DNA from: Metaclostridioides mangenotii
Lineage (GTDB): Bacteria; Bacillota; Clostridia; Peptostreptococcales; Peptostreptococcaceae
Assembly: GCF_017873185.1 (NCBI RefSeq)
Contig: NZ_JAGGJX010000001.1
Location: forward strand, 248,001 to 312,000
DNA: 64,000 nt
Reading direction: 5' to 3'
Shown: positions 27,049 through 36,452 of the stretch, one piece after another
Layout: every line of letters begins with the position of its first letter
Position numbering within the stretch: position 1 is the first letter of the stretch
Notes under the pieces: model-generated
Seen by the model: only the letters and a program-made list of their open reading frames with translations
Database searches by the model: none
Told to the model about the DNA's origin: nothing
Position numbers and translations under genes: made by a program

Positions 27049-28401
27049 ATGAGAAAAATATTAATGACATATTTTTTATTGTTAACAGTTTTTATAATAA
27101 CAGGTTGTAGTTATAACAAAGAAGAAATAAACATATTGGCCACTTCTGATTTACATGGAGAGATACCCTACGAGTTATCTTCATATGTAAAGAATGAGTT
27201 TAAAAAAGATAAAAATTTAACATTGGTTGATGCTGGTGACTTTTTCGATGCTGGAAGCAATTGCGACATGGCCAAATATTTTAACAAAAGGCGTAAAAGT
27301 CCTGATATATACATAGAAGTACCTATAGCAAAAGATATGAAAAAAGTTGGGTATGGTACAGTAGTACTTGGAAATCATGAGTTTGTGTCTAATAATAAGT
27401 TTTACTTAGATAATATGATTTCTGACTTTGAAAATAAGGGTGTAAAAGTATTATCAGCAAATACTTATAAAAAAGATGATGAGAGCTATACGGATCCATA
27501 CATTATAAAAGATATCCAAACATCAAACGGTATTGTAAAGTTGGGTATTTTAGGCCTTACAATAAAAGAAGTTGGTGAAAGTAAAGATTGGGTGGATGAT
27601 GGAACTCAGTATGGAAAATTTGTTGAAGCAAAATCTAGAGAATTAAAAGATCAGCCAGAGTATGAAGGAAAATTATATATGAATGATTTAGTAGAAGATG
27701 CAAACAAATGGGTAGGTAAAATGAAAGAGGATAAGGCAGATATTATAGTAGCGGTTGTTCATTCAGGTGAAAAACCTAAAAAACCAAAAAATCCAGGTAA
27801 TAGAATTCAAGATTTAGCACATGAGGTAGAAGGAATAGATGCTATAGTTGGAGGCCATACACATAAGCAAATTACACAACATAATTATAAAAATAAGTCT
27901 GGCGAAAATGTAATAGTAACACAACCTGGTAAACATGGTGAGTGTATATCTAAAATAAACTTTCAATTAAAAAAGAAAAATAATGAATGGAATATAGTTA
28001 AAAAAACCAGCGATTTAACTAAATTCGACTTGAGTGACTTACACAAAGAAGATGAGAATTTAGGATTGTTGTATCAGGCGGTAGATGAAATTGATGATAA
28101 AGTTAAAGAAGCTAGTTTAACAGAAATAACACCATTTAAATGGGATAAGGCATTTGTATTTGCGCCAGGGACACCAAGAGAAATCATATACAATAAAGTT
28201 GGTTATGAGTGGAGAGATATCACTGAAACTGAAGGTACAGACATGACACTGGTATTTATAAAAGATAATAAACCTGTATGTTATATATATGAATATATAA
28301 ATGAATTAGGGATAGATATAAATCTTAATAAGTCTGAGTATAATGATAATGTTGCTACAATTTTTTCAGGAAAAAATGATAAATTTAGCATTGAGAAATA
28401 A
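27049..28401 (+). CDS. Lipoprotein metallophosphatase, 5'-nucleotidase family
   Basis: A 450-aa surface lipoprotein: signal peptide with lipobox ITGCSY (Cys near residue 20). The calcineurin-like motifs are in order: ATSDLHGEIPYE, DAGDFFDAGS, LGNHEF, VVHSGEKP and GGHTHKQ. This is the UshA/NadN/CpdB type of dimetal phosphoesterase acting on nucleotides outside the cell. The C-terminal 140 residues correspond to a reduced substrate domain. The start ATG has AAGGAG upstream. The exact substrate is not readable. It stands next to the prophage scar and alone. Confidence 0.88.
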   Translation: MRKILMTYFLLLTVFIITGCSYNKEEINILATSDLHGEIPYELSSYVKNEFKKDKNLTLVDAGDFFDAGSNCDMAKYFNKRRKSPDIYIEVPIAKDMKKVGYGTVVLGNHEFVSNNKFYLDNMISDFENKGVKVLSANTYKKDDESYTDPYIIKDIQTSNGIVKLGILGLTIKEVGESKDWVDDGTQYGKFVEAKSRELKDQPEYEGKLYMNDLVEDANKWVGKMKEDKADIIVAVVHSGEKPKKPKNPGNRIQDLAHEVEGIDAIVGGHTHKQITQHNYKNKSGENVIVTQPGKHGECISKINFQLKKKNNEWNIVKKTSDLTKFDLSDLHKEDENLGLLYQAVDEIDDKVKEASLTEITPFKWDKAFVFAPGTPREIIYNKVGYEWRDITETEGTDMTLVFIKDNKPVCYIYEYINELGIDINLNKSEYNDNVATIFSGKNDKFSIEK

Positions 28402-28790
28402 AAAAAGTAAGAATTATTAACGGTTTTAATTAAAGGCTCTAACTTTAAAGAGACGTATAGATTGGTTGTTGAATGGTTGGTAAAGAGAAAATTGATGTAA
28501 TAGAAAATGAGGGTAGCTTAATTGCTACCCTTGTTTGGTGATTATATGGATATATTCGATGAAAAAGGAATCTAATCAATGTAGTTTACATAGAATGTAA
28601 TTAAGTTTATAAGAAATAATTCTATAGAAATATATAAATAATTATTGTTTTGTGATTAAGAGGTAAATAAGAGTGTGTATATAAGAGGGTAGGTGATCAC
28701 TCTATATTTTTATTAAATGTATTTACAAAAACTAATTAGCATGCTAGAAACTTGTAAGTTAAAATTCTATTATATGGTAAGGAGTATTAA
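28402..28790. other. Intergenic region, no gene seen
   Basis: Contains a short start-less frame after the metallophosphatase stop (ends WLVKRKLM at about 28500), a small terminator (GGGTAGC/GCTACCC, 28511-28530) with TTGTTT, and an AT-rich promoter region for the coiled-coil gene. Nothing else recognisable. Confidence 0.6.
28511..28536 (+). terminator. Small intrinsic terminator
   Basis: GGGTAGC (28511-28517), six-base loop, GCTACCC (28524-28530), then TTGTTT. Probable end of the metallophosphatase transcript. Confidence 0.65.
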
Positions 28791-29348
28791 ATGAAAAAAT
28801 TTGGTAAATTAGGTATAAGTCTTTTAGTATCCGTTATCCTATTCTCTGGAGGAACAGTTTTGGCATTTCAATCTTCGATAGATTGGAATTTGATTATAGC
28901 TAATACTGAAAACAGAGTAAATAATCTAGCTGGTCGTTTAAAGCGAAGTAAAGCTGATAATATTACGCTAGAAAATAAAGCAAATGAATTACAAAAAAAT
29001 AAAGAGCAATTGATATCAGAAAAGACAACACTAGAATCTCAAAAACAACAATTAGAAAATGAATTGAACTCATTAAAACAAGGGAATCAGTCATCAGAAC
29101 AAGAGATTAAAAGTTTAAAGCAGCAATTGTCTGATAAACAAAATGAGATACAACAGAAAATTAATGAGATAAATGAGAAGGTAAAAGAGATTAATGAAAA
29201 GGCTAATGAAGTAAGCAAAGCAAATGCCGAGAGGGATCAGTACAAATCAGAATCAGAAAAAGCTAAATCTGAATTAAATAGCATTAAGGCTAGATTACAG
29301 CAAATGGAAGAGAATACTAAAAATGTTTATGAGGATGCTATTAAATAG
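28791..29348 (+). CDS. Secreted or anchored coiled-coil protein
   Basis: 185 aa. An N-terminal signal or anchor helix (KLGISLLVSVILFSGGTVLA) is followed by a long coiled coil rich in Glu, Lys, Gln and Asn with heptad-like repeats, for example LENKANELQKNKEQLISEK, KQQLENELNSLKQG and the tandem IQQKINEINEKVKEINEKA. No enzymatic or wall-binding domain is seen after the coil. The ATG follows AAGGAG. A terminator follows at 29516. It may be a cell-surface spacer or an adhesin stalk; the family is not named. Confidence 0.75.
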   Translation: MKKFGKLGISLLVSVILFSGGTVLAFQSSIDWNLIIANTENRVNNLAGRLKRSKADNITLENKANELQKNKEQLISEKTTLESQKQQLENELNSLKQGNQSSEQEIKSLKQQLSDKQNEIQQKINEINEKVKEINEKANEVSKANAERDQYKSESEKAKSELNSIKARLQQMEENTKNVYEDAIK

Positions 29349-30071
29349 TGTTTTTTTACTCATTTTAATATAAAGAAATGGTACAGCGGATTAATACATA
29401 TTAAATTCATCTAGTAAAATATAGATTATTGCTTATATATTACTGTTTCAATAGAAAAATAAAATATAATGATATGCTTAGATGATTTTAATTATGTTTT
29501 AGTTAGATGAAGTGAAAAAAAGAGCCATGTAAATTAATACTTGGCTCTTTTTCATTTATAAATTGTTATATCTATGGGGTAGAAAGTATAATCTAATTAG
29601 TACAGTAACACTTCATAGTGTTTACGAGCTAAGTAATATAATTAGATTCAATTGTGAAGTGGTGGAGCATCTTATATGTTACTGTATGGATGCGATATAC
29701 AAATTTAAATATTAAATGAATATTTTAGCAATTGCGGATATGAAGAAGTTGACTTAATTAACTTAAAAGAATACCTTGCTTTATGTTTAATAAATAATGA
29801 AGATAAAATTTATTTTAGTTTTATAGCGAAACTATCTGCATAATTGTAGGTAGTTTTTTGGTAAGAAGTAGTGAATTTTAAGTGAATTTAAAAGTAAAAA
29901 TAAGGGGAGACTAAAAAAGAATTTCCCACAATACGCTTGTATAAAATAATGCCAGATATCCAATTGGCATTTTTTAATATGTATTTAAAATTTAAAAATT
30001 ATATAAATAAAGACATTAGATCATCTACACAAGCTATTTAAAAAGTTGTTTATAGAAATTTTATAAATAGC
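29349..30071. other. Gene-poor region with terminators, possible pseudoknot and an ORF remnant
   Basis: Holds a terminator (29516-29552), an interleaved inverted-repeat set at 29590-29685 (see findings), a start-less frame at 29709-29843 reading ILNEYFSNCGYEEVDLINLK and on, likely a gene fragment, a small terminator (AATGCCA/TGGCATT, 29948-29971), and an 11-bp inverted repeat (30030-30074) next to the copA promoter. No intact gene. Confidence 0.6.
29516..29552 (+). terminator. Intrinsic terminator downstream of the coiled-coil gene
   Basis: AAAAAGAGCCA pairs with TGGCTCTTTTT around a loop of about 13 bases, followed by T-rich sequence. About 170 bases after the stop of the coiled-coil gene. 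Confidence 0.75.
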
Positions 30072-30101
30072 TTGATTAATCATACCCATAGGGGGTATAA
30101 T
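30072..30101 (+). promoter_or_regulatory. copA promoter with CsoR-like operator
   Basis: TTGATT (30072-30077), an 18-base spacer and TATAAT (30096-30101). Inside, the near-palindrome ATACCCATAGGGGGTAT (30082-30098) fits the CsoR operator pattern (TACCC-N3-GGGTA type with G/C tracts) and overlaps the -10 box, so a copper-sensing repressor would block polymerase. No csoR gene lies in the window. Confidence 0.8.
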
Positions 30102-30143
30102 TATAATTAGATAAAGGTTATCAATAAGAAAGGAGTGGATGTT

Positions 30144-32633
30144 ATGAGTGCAAATAATATAACAGAAACATATAAAATAACAGGTATGACATGTGCAGCA
30201 TGTGCAAAGGCTGTAGAGAGAACTGTACGCAAGCTCGATGGGGTATCCGATCAAAGTGTAAATATAGCTACAGAGAAATTAAAGATCGAATACAATAAAG
30301 AAGAAGTTGGGTTTGATGATATAAAAAAAGCTATAGAAAAAGCTGGTTATGGAGTTATAGAGGAAGAAACTAACAAGAAAATCGATATGAAAATAGGTGG
30401 AATGACTTGTGCAGCTTGTTCTAAGGCTGTTGAAAGAGTAGTCAAAAAGCTAGATGGAGTAGACAGCGTAAATGTAAACATAGCTACTGAAAAAGCAAGT
30501 ATAAACTACGACCCATCAAAAGTTAGACTTTCTCAAATCAAAGCCGCTATTACTAAAGCTGGATACGAGCCAATTGATGAAGTTAAAAATGACATAGCCC
30601 AAGATGAGGATAAGATAAGAAAAGAAAAAGAAATGAAATCATTATTCAATAAGTTTATAGTAGCAATCGTATTTGCTATTCCTCTGTTTTATATAGCTAT
30701 GGGACCTATGGTTATGAAGCCTATAGGGCCTTGGCCAGTTCCAGAGATAATAAATCCAATGACAAATACATTAAATTACGCGTTAGTTCAATTAGTACTA
30801 GTAATCCCTATAATGATTGCAGGATATAAGTTTTATATAAATGGATTTAAATCGCTTATAAATTTAAGCCCAAATATGGATACGCTAGTTGCGATAGGAA
30901 CATCAGCAGCATTTTTATACAGTCTTTATACTACTTATCAGATAGCTAATAATCGTGTATTAGAAATGCACCATCATCAACTTTATTTCGAAAGTGCGGG
31001 TATAATTATCGCACTTATACTTCTTGGTAAGTACTTAGAATCTAGATCTAAAGGCAGAACATCAGAAGCAATTAAGAAACTTATGGGACTTCAACCAAAG
31101 ACTGCAATAGTATTAATAGATGGTAAAGAAGTTGAGACTTTGATTGAAGAAGTTGAAGTTGGAGATATAATACTTGTAAAACCAGGTAGTAAAATACCTG
31201 TTGATGGTATAGTTTTAGATGGATATACATCTGTAGATGAGTCGATGCTTACAGGAGAGAGTTTACCTGTAGAGAAAAAAGTTGGAGATGCAGTAACTGG
31301 TGCAAGTATAAATAAAAATGGTACTATCCAATTTGAGGCTAAAAAGGTCGGAAGCGATACAGCTCTTGCTCAAATAATTCAATTAGTTGAGGATGCTCAA
31401 GGAGAAAAAGCGCCAATAGCTAAATTAGCTGACGTAGTATCTGGATATTTTGTACCGACTGTAATAGCTATAGCTTTAGTATCTTCGGTTCTTTGGTATT
31501 TTGTTGGAGGAAAAGATATAGTATTCGCCTTAACAATTTTTATATCGATTTTAGTAATAGCTTGCCCATGTGCACTTGGTCTTGCAACACCTACTGCAAT
31601 AATGGTCGGTACAGGAAAAGGTGCAGAAAATGGAATTCTTATAAAAGGTGGGGAAGCTCTAGAGTCTACTCACAAGATACAAACTGTAGTATTTGATAAG
31701 ACAGGAACTATAACAGAAGGAAAACCAAAAGTTACCGATGTTGTAGTAAACAATGTAGATGAAGAATATTTAATACAATTAGCATCAAGTGCAGAAAAAG
31801 GTTCTGAACATCCTCTTGGAGAAGCCATAGTTAAATACGGAGAAGATAAGGGATTAGAAGTTCTTAAAGTAGATGAATTCAAAGCTTTACCTGGATTTGG
31901 TATACAAGTAAAAATAGACAATAAAGTAGTTGTTCTTGGAAATAAAAAGCTTATGCTAAATGAAAATGTAGACTTTGAAGGTCTATCAGAAAGATCTGAT
32001 GAACTTGCATCCCAAGGCAAGACACCTATGTATATATCTGTAGATGGAAAGCTTGCAGGAATTATAGCAGTTGCGGATGTTGTAAAAGAGAGTAGTAAAA
32101 AAGCTATAGAAAAACTTCACAGTATGGGAATACAAGTAGCAATGCTTACAGGAGATAATGTTAAAACAGCAAATGCTATAGCTAAACAAGTAGGTATAGA
32201 TGTAGTTTTAGCAGAGGTATTGCCGGAAGATAAATCTAAAGAGGTTGAAAATCTACAATTACAAGGAAAATTTGTCGCGATGGTTGGAGATGGAATAAAT
32301 GATGCACCAGCCCTTGCAAAAGCTGATATAGGTATTGCAATAGGAAGTGGTACTGATGTAGCTATTGAATCAGCAGATATAGTTCTTATGAAGAGCGACT
32401 TAATGGATGTACCAGCAGCTATCAAACTAAGTGATGAGACTATAAAAAATATTAAGCAAAACTTATTCTGGGCATTTGGTTACAATACTATCGGTATACC
32501 AGTAGCAGCTGGACTTCTTTATATGTTTGGAGGACCTCTTCTTAATCCAATGATAGCAGCAGCAGCTATGAGTTTGAGTTCAGTATCAGTTGTTACAAAT
32601 GCACTTAGACTTAAAAATAGAGAAATATACTAA
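30144..32633 (+). CDS. copA: Copper-exporting P1B-type ATPase
   Basis: 829-aa membrane pump exporting Cu(I). Two N-terminal heavy-metal domains each carry GMTCAAC (about residues 13-19 and 84-90). Then come eight membrane helices with the ion-binding [12 protein letters not shown] in helix 6, the phosphorylation site [11 protein letters not shown], the HP motif in [11 protein letters not shown], and the hinge [10 protein letters not shown]. The ATG at 30144 is set by AGGAGTG 7 bases upstream; the GTG at 30135 overlaps that site. No CopZ chaperone gene is adjacent. It is probably controlled by the CsoR-like operator at 30082-30098. A terminator follows at 32666. Confidence 0.96.
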   Translation: MSANNITETYKITGMTCAACAKAVERTVRKLDGVSDQSVNIATEKLKIEYNKEEVGFDDIKKAIEKAGYGVIEEETNKKIDMKIGGMTCAACSKAVERVVKKLDGVDSVNVNIATEKASINYDPSKVRLSQIKAAITKAGYEPIDEVKNDIAQDEDKIRKEKEMKSLFNKFIVAIVFAIPLFYIAMGPMVMKPIGPWPVPEIINPMTNTLNYALVQLVLVIPIMIAGYKFYINGFKSLINLSPNMDTLVAIGTSAAFLYSLYTTYQIANNRVLEMHHHQLYFESAGIIIALILLGKYLESRSKGRTSEAIKKLMGLQPKTAIVLIDGKEVETLIEEVEVGDIILVKPGSKIPVDGIVLDGYTSVDESMLTGESLPVEKKVGDAVTGASINKNGTIQFEAKKVGSDTALAQIIQLVEDAQGEKAPIAKLADVVSGYFVPTVIAIALVSSVLWYFVGGKDIVFALTIFISILVIACPCALGLATPTAIMVGTGKGAENGILIKGGEALESTHKIQTVVFDKTGTITEGKPKVTDVVVNNVDEEYLIQLASSAEKGSEHPLGEAIVKYGEDKGLEVLKVDEFKALPGFGIQVKIDNKVVVLGNKKLMLNENVDFEGLSERSDELASQGKTPMYISVDGKLAGIIAVADVVKESSKKAIEKLHSMGIQVAMLTGDNVKTANAIAKQVGIDVVLAEVLPEDKSKEVENLQLQGKFVAMVGDGINDAPALAKADIGIAIGSGTDVAIESADIVLMKSDLMDVPAAIKLSDETIKNIKQNLFWAFGYNTIGIPVAAGLLYMFGGPLLNPMIAAAAMSLSSVSVVTNALRLKNREIY

Positions 32634-32665
32634 AAATAGTGAATAAAAAATAAACAAATAAATGT

Positions 32666-32712
32666 GGGCTGCACAAAAGTATAGAATAAGTACTTTTGTG
32701 ACAGCCCTTGTA
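32666..32712 (+). terminator. Terminator after copA
   Basis: GGGCTG-CACAAAAGTA (32666-32681) pairs with TACTTTTGTG-A-CAGCCC (32691-32707) around a nine-base loop, followed by a moderate T-rich tract. Confidence 0.75.
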
Positions 32713-32747
32713 TTTTGTAGATTTCTTTATTAAAAGATTGTTTTATT

Positions 32748-32764
32748 TTCATATAAAGTTCATA
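32748..32764 (+). promoter_or_regulatory. Direct repeats, possible response-regulator binding site
   Basis: TTCATA at 32748-32753 and 32759-32764, an 11-base period typical of OmpR/PhoB-family binding sites, about 55 bases before the response-regulator start and just upstream of a TACAAT (32774-32779) -10-like box. Autoregulation is inferred. Confidence 0.4.
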
Positions 32765-32817
32765 AAAATAGTGTACAATGGAAATGATTTATATTTTTTA
32801 TAGAAAGGAATGATACT

Positions 32818-33486
32818 ATGAATTCATCCATACTTGTAATAGAAGATGATTCCAGTATCCAAGAGCTGATAGTAGAGTTTCTGACAGCTGAAGGGTATGA
32901 AGTAGACTTTGCGAATGATGGTCTTGAAGGAATTCAGAAATTTAAAAAGGGAAATTACAATTTAATTATTTTAGATATAATGATGCCAAATTTAGATGGA
33001 TATGGTGTTTGTAAAATGATAAGGCAGACATCAAGTGTACCTATAATATTTTTAACAGCTTTAACTCAGGAGACAGATCAATTAAAAGGGTTTGAATTAG
33101 AGTGTGACGACTACATCACCAAACCGTTCTCATTTAATCTCTTGGTTAAGAGAGTTGAAGCTGTTTTAAGAAGAAGCAGCAAAATAATGAATGAGAAATT
33201 TTTAGTATTTGAAAAATTAAAGCTAGATCTAAATACCTATGAGGCGGAAGTAGATGGAAATACTGTGGAACTTACTTTAAAAGAGTTTAATATTTTAAAA
33301 GATTTAATAGAAAAATACCCTCAAGTTATAACTAGAGAAGGTCTGCTCGATAGCATATGGGGTTACGACTATTATGGTGATACGAGAATAGTTGATGCTC
33401 ATATTAAAAATATAAGAAAAAAAATATTATTGCCGTACATCAAAACAGTGAAAGGAATAGGATACACACTTGAGAAGGATATTTGA
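32818..33486 (+). CDS. OmpR/PhoB-family response regulator
   Basis: 222 aa. Receiver domain at residues 1-115: acidic pocket EDD, phospho-Asp in LIILDIMMPNLDGYG, Thr in FLTALTQ, Lys in DDYITKPFS. The winged-helix DNA-binding domain at about 125-220 ends with the canonical YPQVITREGLLDSIWGYDYY and RIVDAHIKNIRKKI. Start ATG at 32818 after AAAGGA. It overlaps the sensor kinase gene, so the two form one system; target genes are not evident, and copA upstream has its own operator. Resembles VanR-type regulators. Confidence 0.93.
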   Translation: MNSSILVIEDDSSIQELIVEFLTAEGYEVDFANDGLEGIQKFKKGNYNLIILDIMMPNLDGYGVCKMIRQTSSVPIIFLTALTQETDQLKGFELECDDYITKPFSFNLLVKRVEAVLRRSSKIMNEKFLVFEKLKLDLNTYEAEVDGNTVELTLKEFNILKDLIEKYPQVITREGLLDSIWGYDYYGDTRIVDAHIKNIRKKILLPYIKTVKGIGYTLEKDI

Positions 33487-34735
33487 TAAATGGGAGAAGA
33501 TGAGCATTAAATACAAGTTATTTTCTATAACTACGAGTTTGCTTTTGGGACTAGCACTTGCAATATATTTAATACTTTATTTTATGTTACCATCGTATTA
33601 TCACGAATATAAAATAGACTCATTAGAAGGGCAATTACAGTATTTAACTAAGACATCATCTAGTGACGACATAGGTGTTTTAGAAGAAAAGTTATACTAT
33701 ATGGCTAAAGATCAGAACTTGGCGATATTATTAAAAGACCATAATGGTAGAGTTGTATACGGAAAAAATGAAGTGGTACTACTTAAATACAGTAGATATA
33801 TGTCTAGTAATATAAATGATGAATACAGGGTCACAATGCCGATTAGCACTTCAGATTCAGTAGATACTTATACACTTGAAATAATAATGCCTCTACAGCC
33901 GATCGATGAAGCAAGTGAAGTAATTAGAAAGCTTATGCCGTATATAATCGCAGTAGCTATAATAATTGCTGTTATAGGAGCCTTTATTTACTCAAATGTA
34001 ATTACAAAGCCTCTAATAGATATTATTGAGATTGAAAGAAAGCAGGAAAATAAACGTAAAGATTTTGTTGCTACAATATCACATGAATTAAAAACTCCAA
34101 TAACCATAATAAGTGGTCAGATAGAAGGTATGATTTACAATGTTGGAAAATACAGCGATAGGGATACCTATCTTAAAAAATCCTACGACTGTACACAAGA
34201 GCTTAAAGATCTAGTAGATGAAATGATAGAAATTTCAAAGATGGAAATTTTAGATCAAGATCTGAGCCTTGGAAATGAAAATAGGCAGTTTATAAATATG
34301 AGCGAACTACTTCAAGATTTAGTAAAAAGACAATTGTTCCTTATTGAAGAGAAAAATATAGAAACAGTTTTATCTATACAAGATGAAGTAATAGTTCTTG
34401 TCAATATTGAAAGAATTTCGAGAGCTATAAACAATATAATAAACAATGCTATAAAATATACTCCAGATAGAGAAAAAATATTTGTTAAATTGTATAAGAA
34501 AAATAATGCAAGAGCGATATTAGAAGTAGAAAATACAGGTGTAACTATAGAGAAAAAATACCTAGAAGAAATATTTACACCATTTTATAGAATAGAAAAA
34601 TCTAGATCTAGAAAGACTGGTGGAAGTGGATTAGGACTTTATATTGTAAGTCAAATTCTTAAGGGTCACGGTTTTGACTACTGTATGAAGAACAAAGAAA
34701 ACTCAGTGGTTTTTAGGATTGAATTTAAAATTTAA
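33470..34735 (+). CDS. Membrane sensor histidine kinase
   Basis: 421 aa with a TTG start at 33470, 7 bases after AGGA and overlapping the regulator by 17 bases; an ATG at 33500 is the alternative. Two membrane helices (about residues 16-38 and 160-183) frame an extracytoplasmic sensor of about 120 residues. Then come the His phosphorylation site SHELKTPITIISGQIEGM and the ATPase motifs NNIINNAIKYTP, FTPFYRIEKSR and GGSGLGLYIVSQIL. VanS-like architecture. Its signal is unknown. Confidence 0.92.
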   Translation: MRRIFDKWEKMSIKYKLFSITTSLLLGLALAIYLILYFMLPSYYHEYKIDSLEGQLQYLTKTSSSDDIGVLEEKLYYMAKDQNLAILLKDHNGRVVYGKNEVVLLKYSRYMSSNINDEYRVTMPISTSDSVDTYTLEIIMPLQPIDEASEVIRKLMPYIIAVAIIIAVIGAFIYSNVITKPLIDIIEIERKQENKRKDFVATISHELKTPITIISGQIEGMIYNVGKYSDRDTYLKKSYDCTQELKDLVDEMIEISKMEILDQDLSLGNENRQFINMSELLQDLVKRQLFLIEEKNIETVLSIQDEVIVLVNIERISRAINNIINNAIKYTPDREKIFVKLYKKNNARAILEVENTGVTIEKKYLEEIFTPFYRIEKSRSRKTGGSGLGLYIVSQILKGHGFDYCMKNKENSVVFRIEFKI

Positions 34736-34849
34736 AAGGTTTCAATACATTTTCATATTAAAATCACAATAAATTCATATACTAGATGTATTATATACTC
34801 AAGTAAGAGAAATATTGCTAACTTAAAACCATAATAATAATACCCTAAG

Positions 34850-34897
34850 TATAGTGATAGTTATCCCTCACATCCTCAATAAATAACTATCACTATA
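34850..34897. repeat. Palindrome with 15-bp arms
   Basis: TATAGTGATAGTTAT (34850-34864) pairs perfectly with 34883-34897, with an 18-base loop containing CCCTCACATCC. It stands directly before a second, longer palindrome; there is no T-run. Confidence 0.7.
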
Positions 34898-34900
34898 CAA

Positions 34901-34968
34901 AAGAATTAGCTGTATCACAATGATTTATAAATTATAAGTCGTCGTGATACAGCTAATTCTTTTTTTTG
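34901..34968 (+). terminator. Long hairpin terminator, 18-bp arms plus inner stem
   Basis: AAGAATTAGCTGTATCAC (34901-34918) pairs perfectly with 34944-34961. The 25-base tip holds an 8-bp inner stem (GATTTATA with TATAAGTC) offset by three bases on each side. A run of eight T follows. Likely terminator for the two-component operon, though it is about 165 bases after the stop. Confidence 0.8.
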
Positions 34969-35056
34969 TAAAATTTAAATTTTTTTTGTAAATAAAGATA
35001 AAAATCTTGGACACCATATTATTAAGAAATAAATTTTTTTATAGGAGGTGTTATAA

Positions 35057-35230
35057 ATGGACAAAATGAAAAAGAGCATGAAAAACATGCAAAAAGATTT
35101 AAAAAAAGGTATGAAAAAGACAACAAATGCAGTTAAGGGTACAGCAGAAGACTTAATGGACACAGCAGAAGATGCAATGAGAACTATGGAAATGAAAAAA
35201 GATAATATGATGTCTAACAAGAGAAAGTAA
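35057..35230 (+). CDS. Small Lys/Met-rich protein, 57 aa
   Basis: The ATG at 35057 follows AGGAGGTG at good spacing. The protein MDKMKKSMKNMQKDLKKGMK is strongly basic in its first half, then TTNAVKGTAEDLMDTAEDAM. It is predicted to be one or two amphipathic helices, with 12 methionines in 57 residues and no Cys, Trp or aromatics. It is somewhat like YtxH or plasmid-stress small proteins, but I cannot assign it. It is followed 34 bases later by a second small protein with the same MDKM start, so they probably form a pair. Confidence 0.65.
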   Translation: MDKMKKSMKNMQKDLKKGMKKTTNAVKGTAEDLMDTAEDAMRTMEMKKDNMMSNKRK

Positions 35231-35264
35231 AAAATATAGTTTACTAATTAGGAGATGTTAAAAA

Positions 35265-35477
35265 ATGGATAAAATGAATAAAAATGAAAATAAAATGAAA
35301 AGTTCCGATAAAAGAGAGCTAGAAGAAAAACAAGTACTAGAATCAAGGGATCCCGCAGAATTATTAATGACTAATATTGAAGATGCAAAGAAAATGATGA
35401 ATGCAAAACAGGACGCTAAACTTACAAATTTAGACAAAAAACGTATAGTTAATGATACTATGGGAGAAATGAAGTAG
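35265..35477 (+). CDS. Small charged helical protein, 70 aa
   Basis: The ATG at 35265 follows AGGAG. It begins MDKMNKNENKMKSSDKRELE and continues with ESRDPAELLMTNIEDAKKMM; very hydrophilic, predicted helical, no Cys or Trp. It shares the MDKMxK start and Met/Lys richness with the preceding ORF, and both stand between the kinase terminator and the 35542 terminator. Function unknown; a coupled pair of stress or DNA/membrane-binding small proteins is one possibility. Confidence 0.65.
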   Translation: MDKMNKNENKMKSSDKRELEEKQVLESRDPAELLMTNIEDAKKMMNAKQDAKLTNLDKKRIVNDTMGEMK

Positions 35478-35541
35478 TTTTAAAGGTAAATTAATTTAGT
35501 GGTAAAAAGTTAAAAAAGAGTTAAATTAAAGAATATGAAAT

Positions 35542-35587
35542 AAGAAAACTGTTATCTAGAATACGAGATAACAGTTTTCTTGTTTTA
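35542..35587. terminator. Terminator, 16-bp perfect stem
   Basis: AAGAAAACTGTTATCT (35542-35557) pairs with 35566-35581 across eight bases, with T-rich sequence after it. Ends the small-protein transcript. Confidence 0.85.
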
Positions 35588-35738
35588 TAAAGATAGATTT
35601 ATTTATGATGTATGTAAGAACTAATAACATTTGTATATTAAATTTTAAAATTATAGTGTGAATACATAATAAACTTGAATTAAGATGATATATGTTATAT
35701 ATTAAGTATAACAAGAGTAGTATTGGAGGAGTGATAGT

Positions 35739-36452
35739 ATGTTAAGAATAAATAGAGTATCTAAATCATTTGAAAACAATAAAAAAGTTTTAAATGACAT
35801 AACTTTTGATATAAATTCTGGAGAAATATTTGGATTTATTGGGCATAATGGAGCTGGAAAGACCACACTTATAAAATCTATAGTTGGTATTCATGATTTT
35901 GATGAAGGTGAAATACTAATAAATAAAAAATCTATAAAAAGTGACCCAATAGCTTGTAAGAAGATATTTGCTTATATACCAGATAATCCAGATTTATATG
36001 AATACCTTACAGGAATACAGTATTTAAATTTCATAGGAGATATATTTAAAGTGCCTCAAGACGTACGACAGGAGCGTATTAAATACTATGCTGATAGATT
36101 CGATTTAGAAAAAGATATTGGAAGCACAATCGCTTCTTATTCCCATGGTATGAAACAAAAGCTTGCAATAATTTCAGCTTTAATTCACAAACCAAAACTC
36201 CTGATTTTAGATGAGCCATTTGTGGGGCTCGATCCAAAAGCTGCTTTTACATTAAAAGAGATTATGAAAGAATTTTGTGAATTAGGGGGAAGTATATTTT
36301 TTTCAACACATGTATTAGAAGTTGCCGAAAAAATTTGCAATAGAATAGCCATAATTAAAGGTGGGAATATAATTGCGTACGGAACTACTGAAGAAGTAAA
36401 AGGAAATAGTTCTCTTGAAAATGTATTTATGGAATTAATAGATAAAAATTAA
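35739..36452 (+). CDS. ABC transporter ATP-binding protein without an adjacent permease
   Basis: 237 aa cytosolic ATPase. Walker A is GHNGAGKTTLIKSI, the signature is SYSHGMKQKLAIISAL, Walker B is LLILDEPFVGLDPKAA, and the switch His is in STHVLEVAEK. This matches the ABC-2 type exporter ATPases (drug, peptide or lantibiotic resistance). Its stop is followed by 380 bases without a gene, so the usual downstream membrane subunit is missing; it may pair with a permease elsewhere or the operon may have lost it. Start ATG after GGAGGAG. Confidence 0.88.
   Translation: MLRINRVSKSFENNKKVLNDITFDINSGEIFGFIGHNGAGKTTLIKSIVGIHDFDEGEILINKKSIKSDPIACKKIFAYIPDNPDLYEYLTGIQYLNFIGDIFKVPQDVRQERIKYYADRFDLEKDIGSTIASYSHGMKQKLAIISALIHKPKLLILDEPFVGLDPKAAFTLKEIMKEFCELGGSIFFSTHVLEVAEKICNRIAIIKGGNIIAYGTTEEVKGNSSLENVFMELIDKN

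Noticed and set aside
19921-29388. Shared 12-mer AATGGTACAGCG at about 19919 and 29376
   Set aside because: No extended similarity on either side; too short to call a repeat family or att sites.
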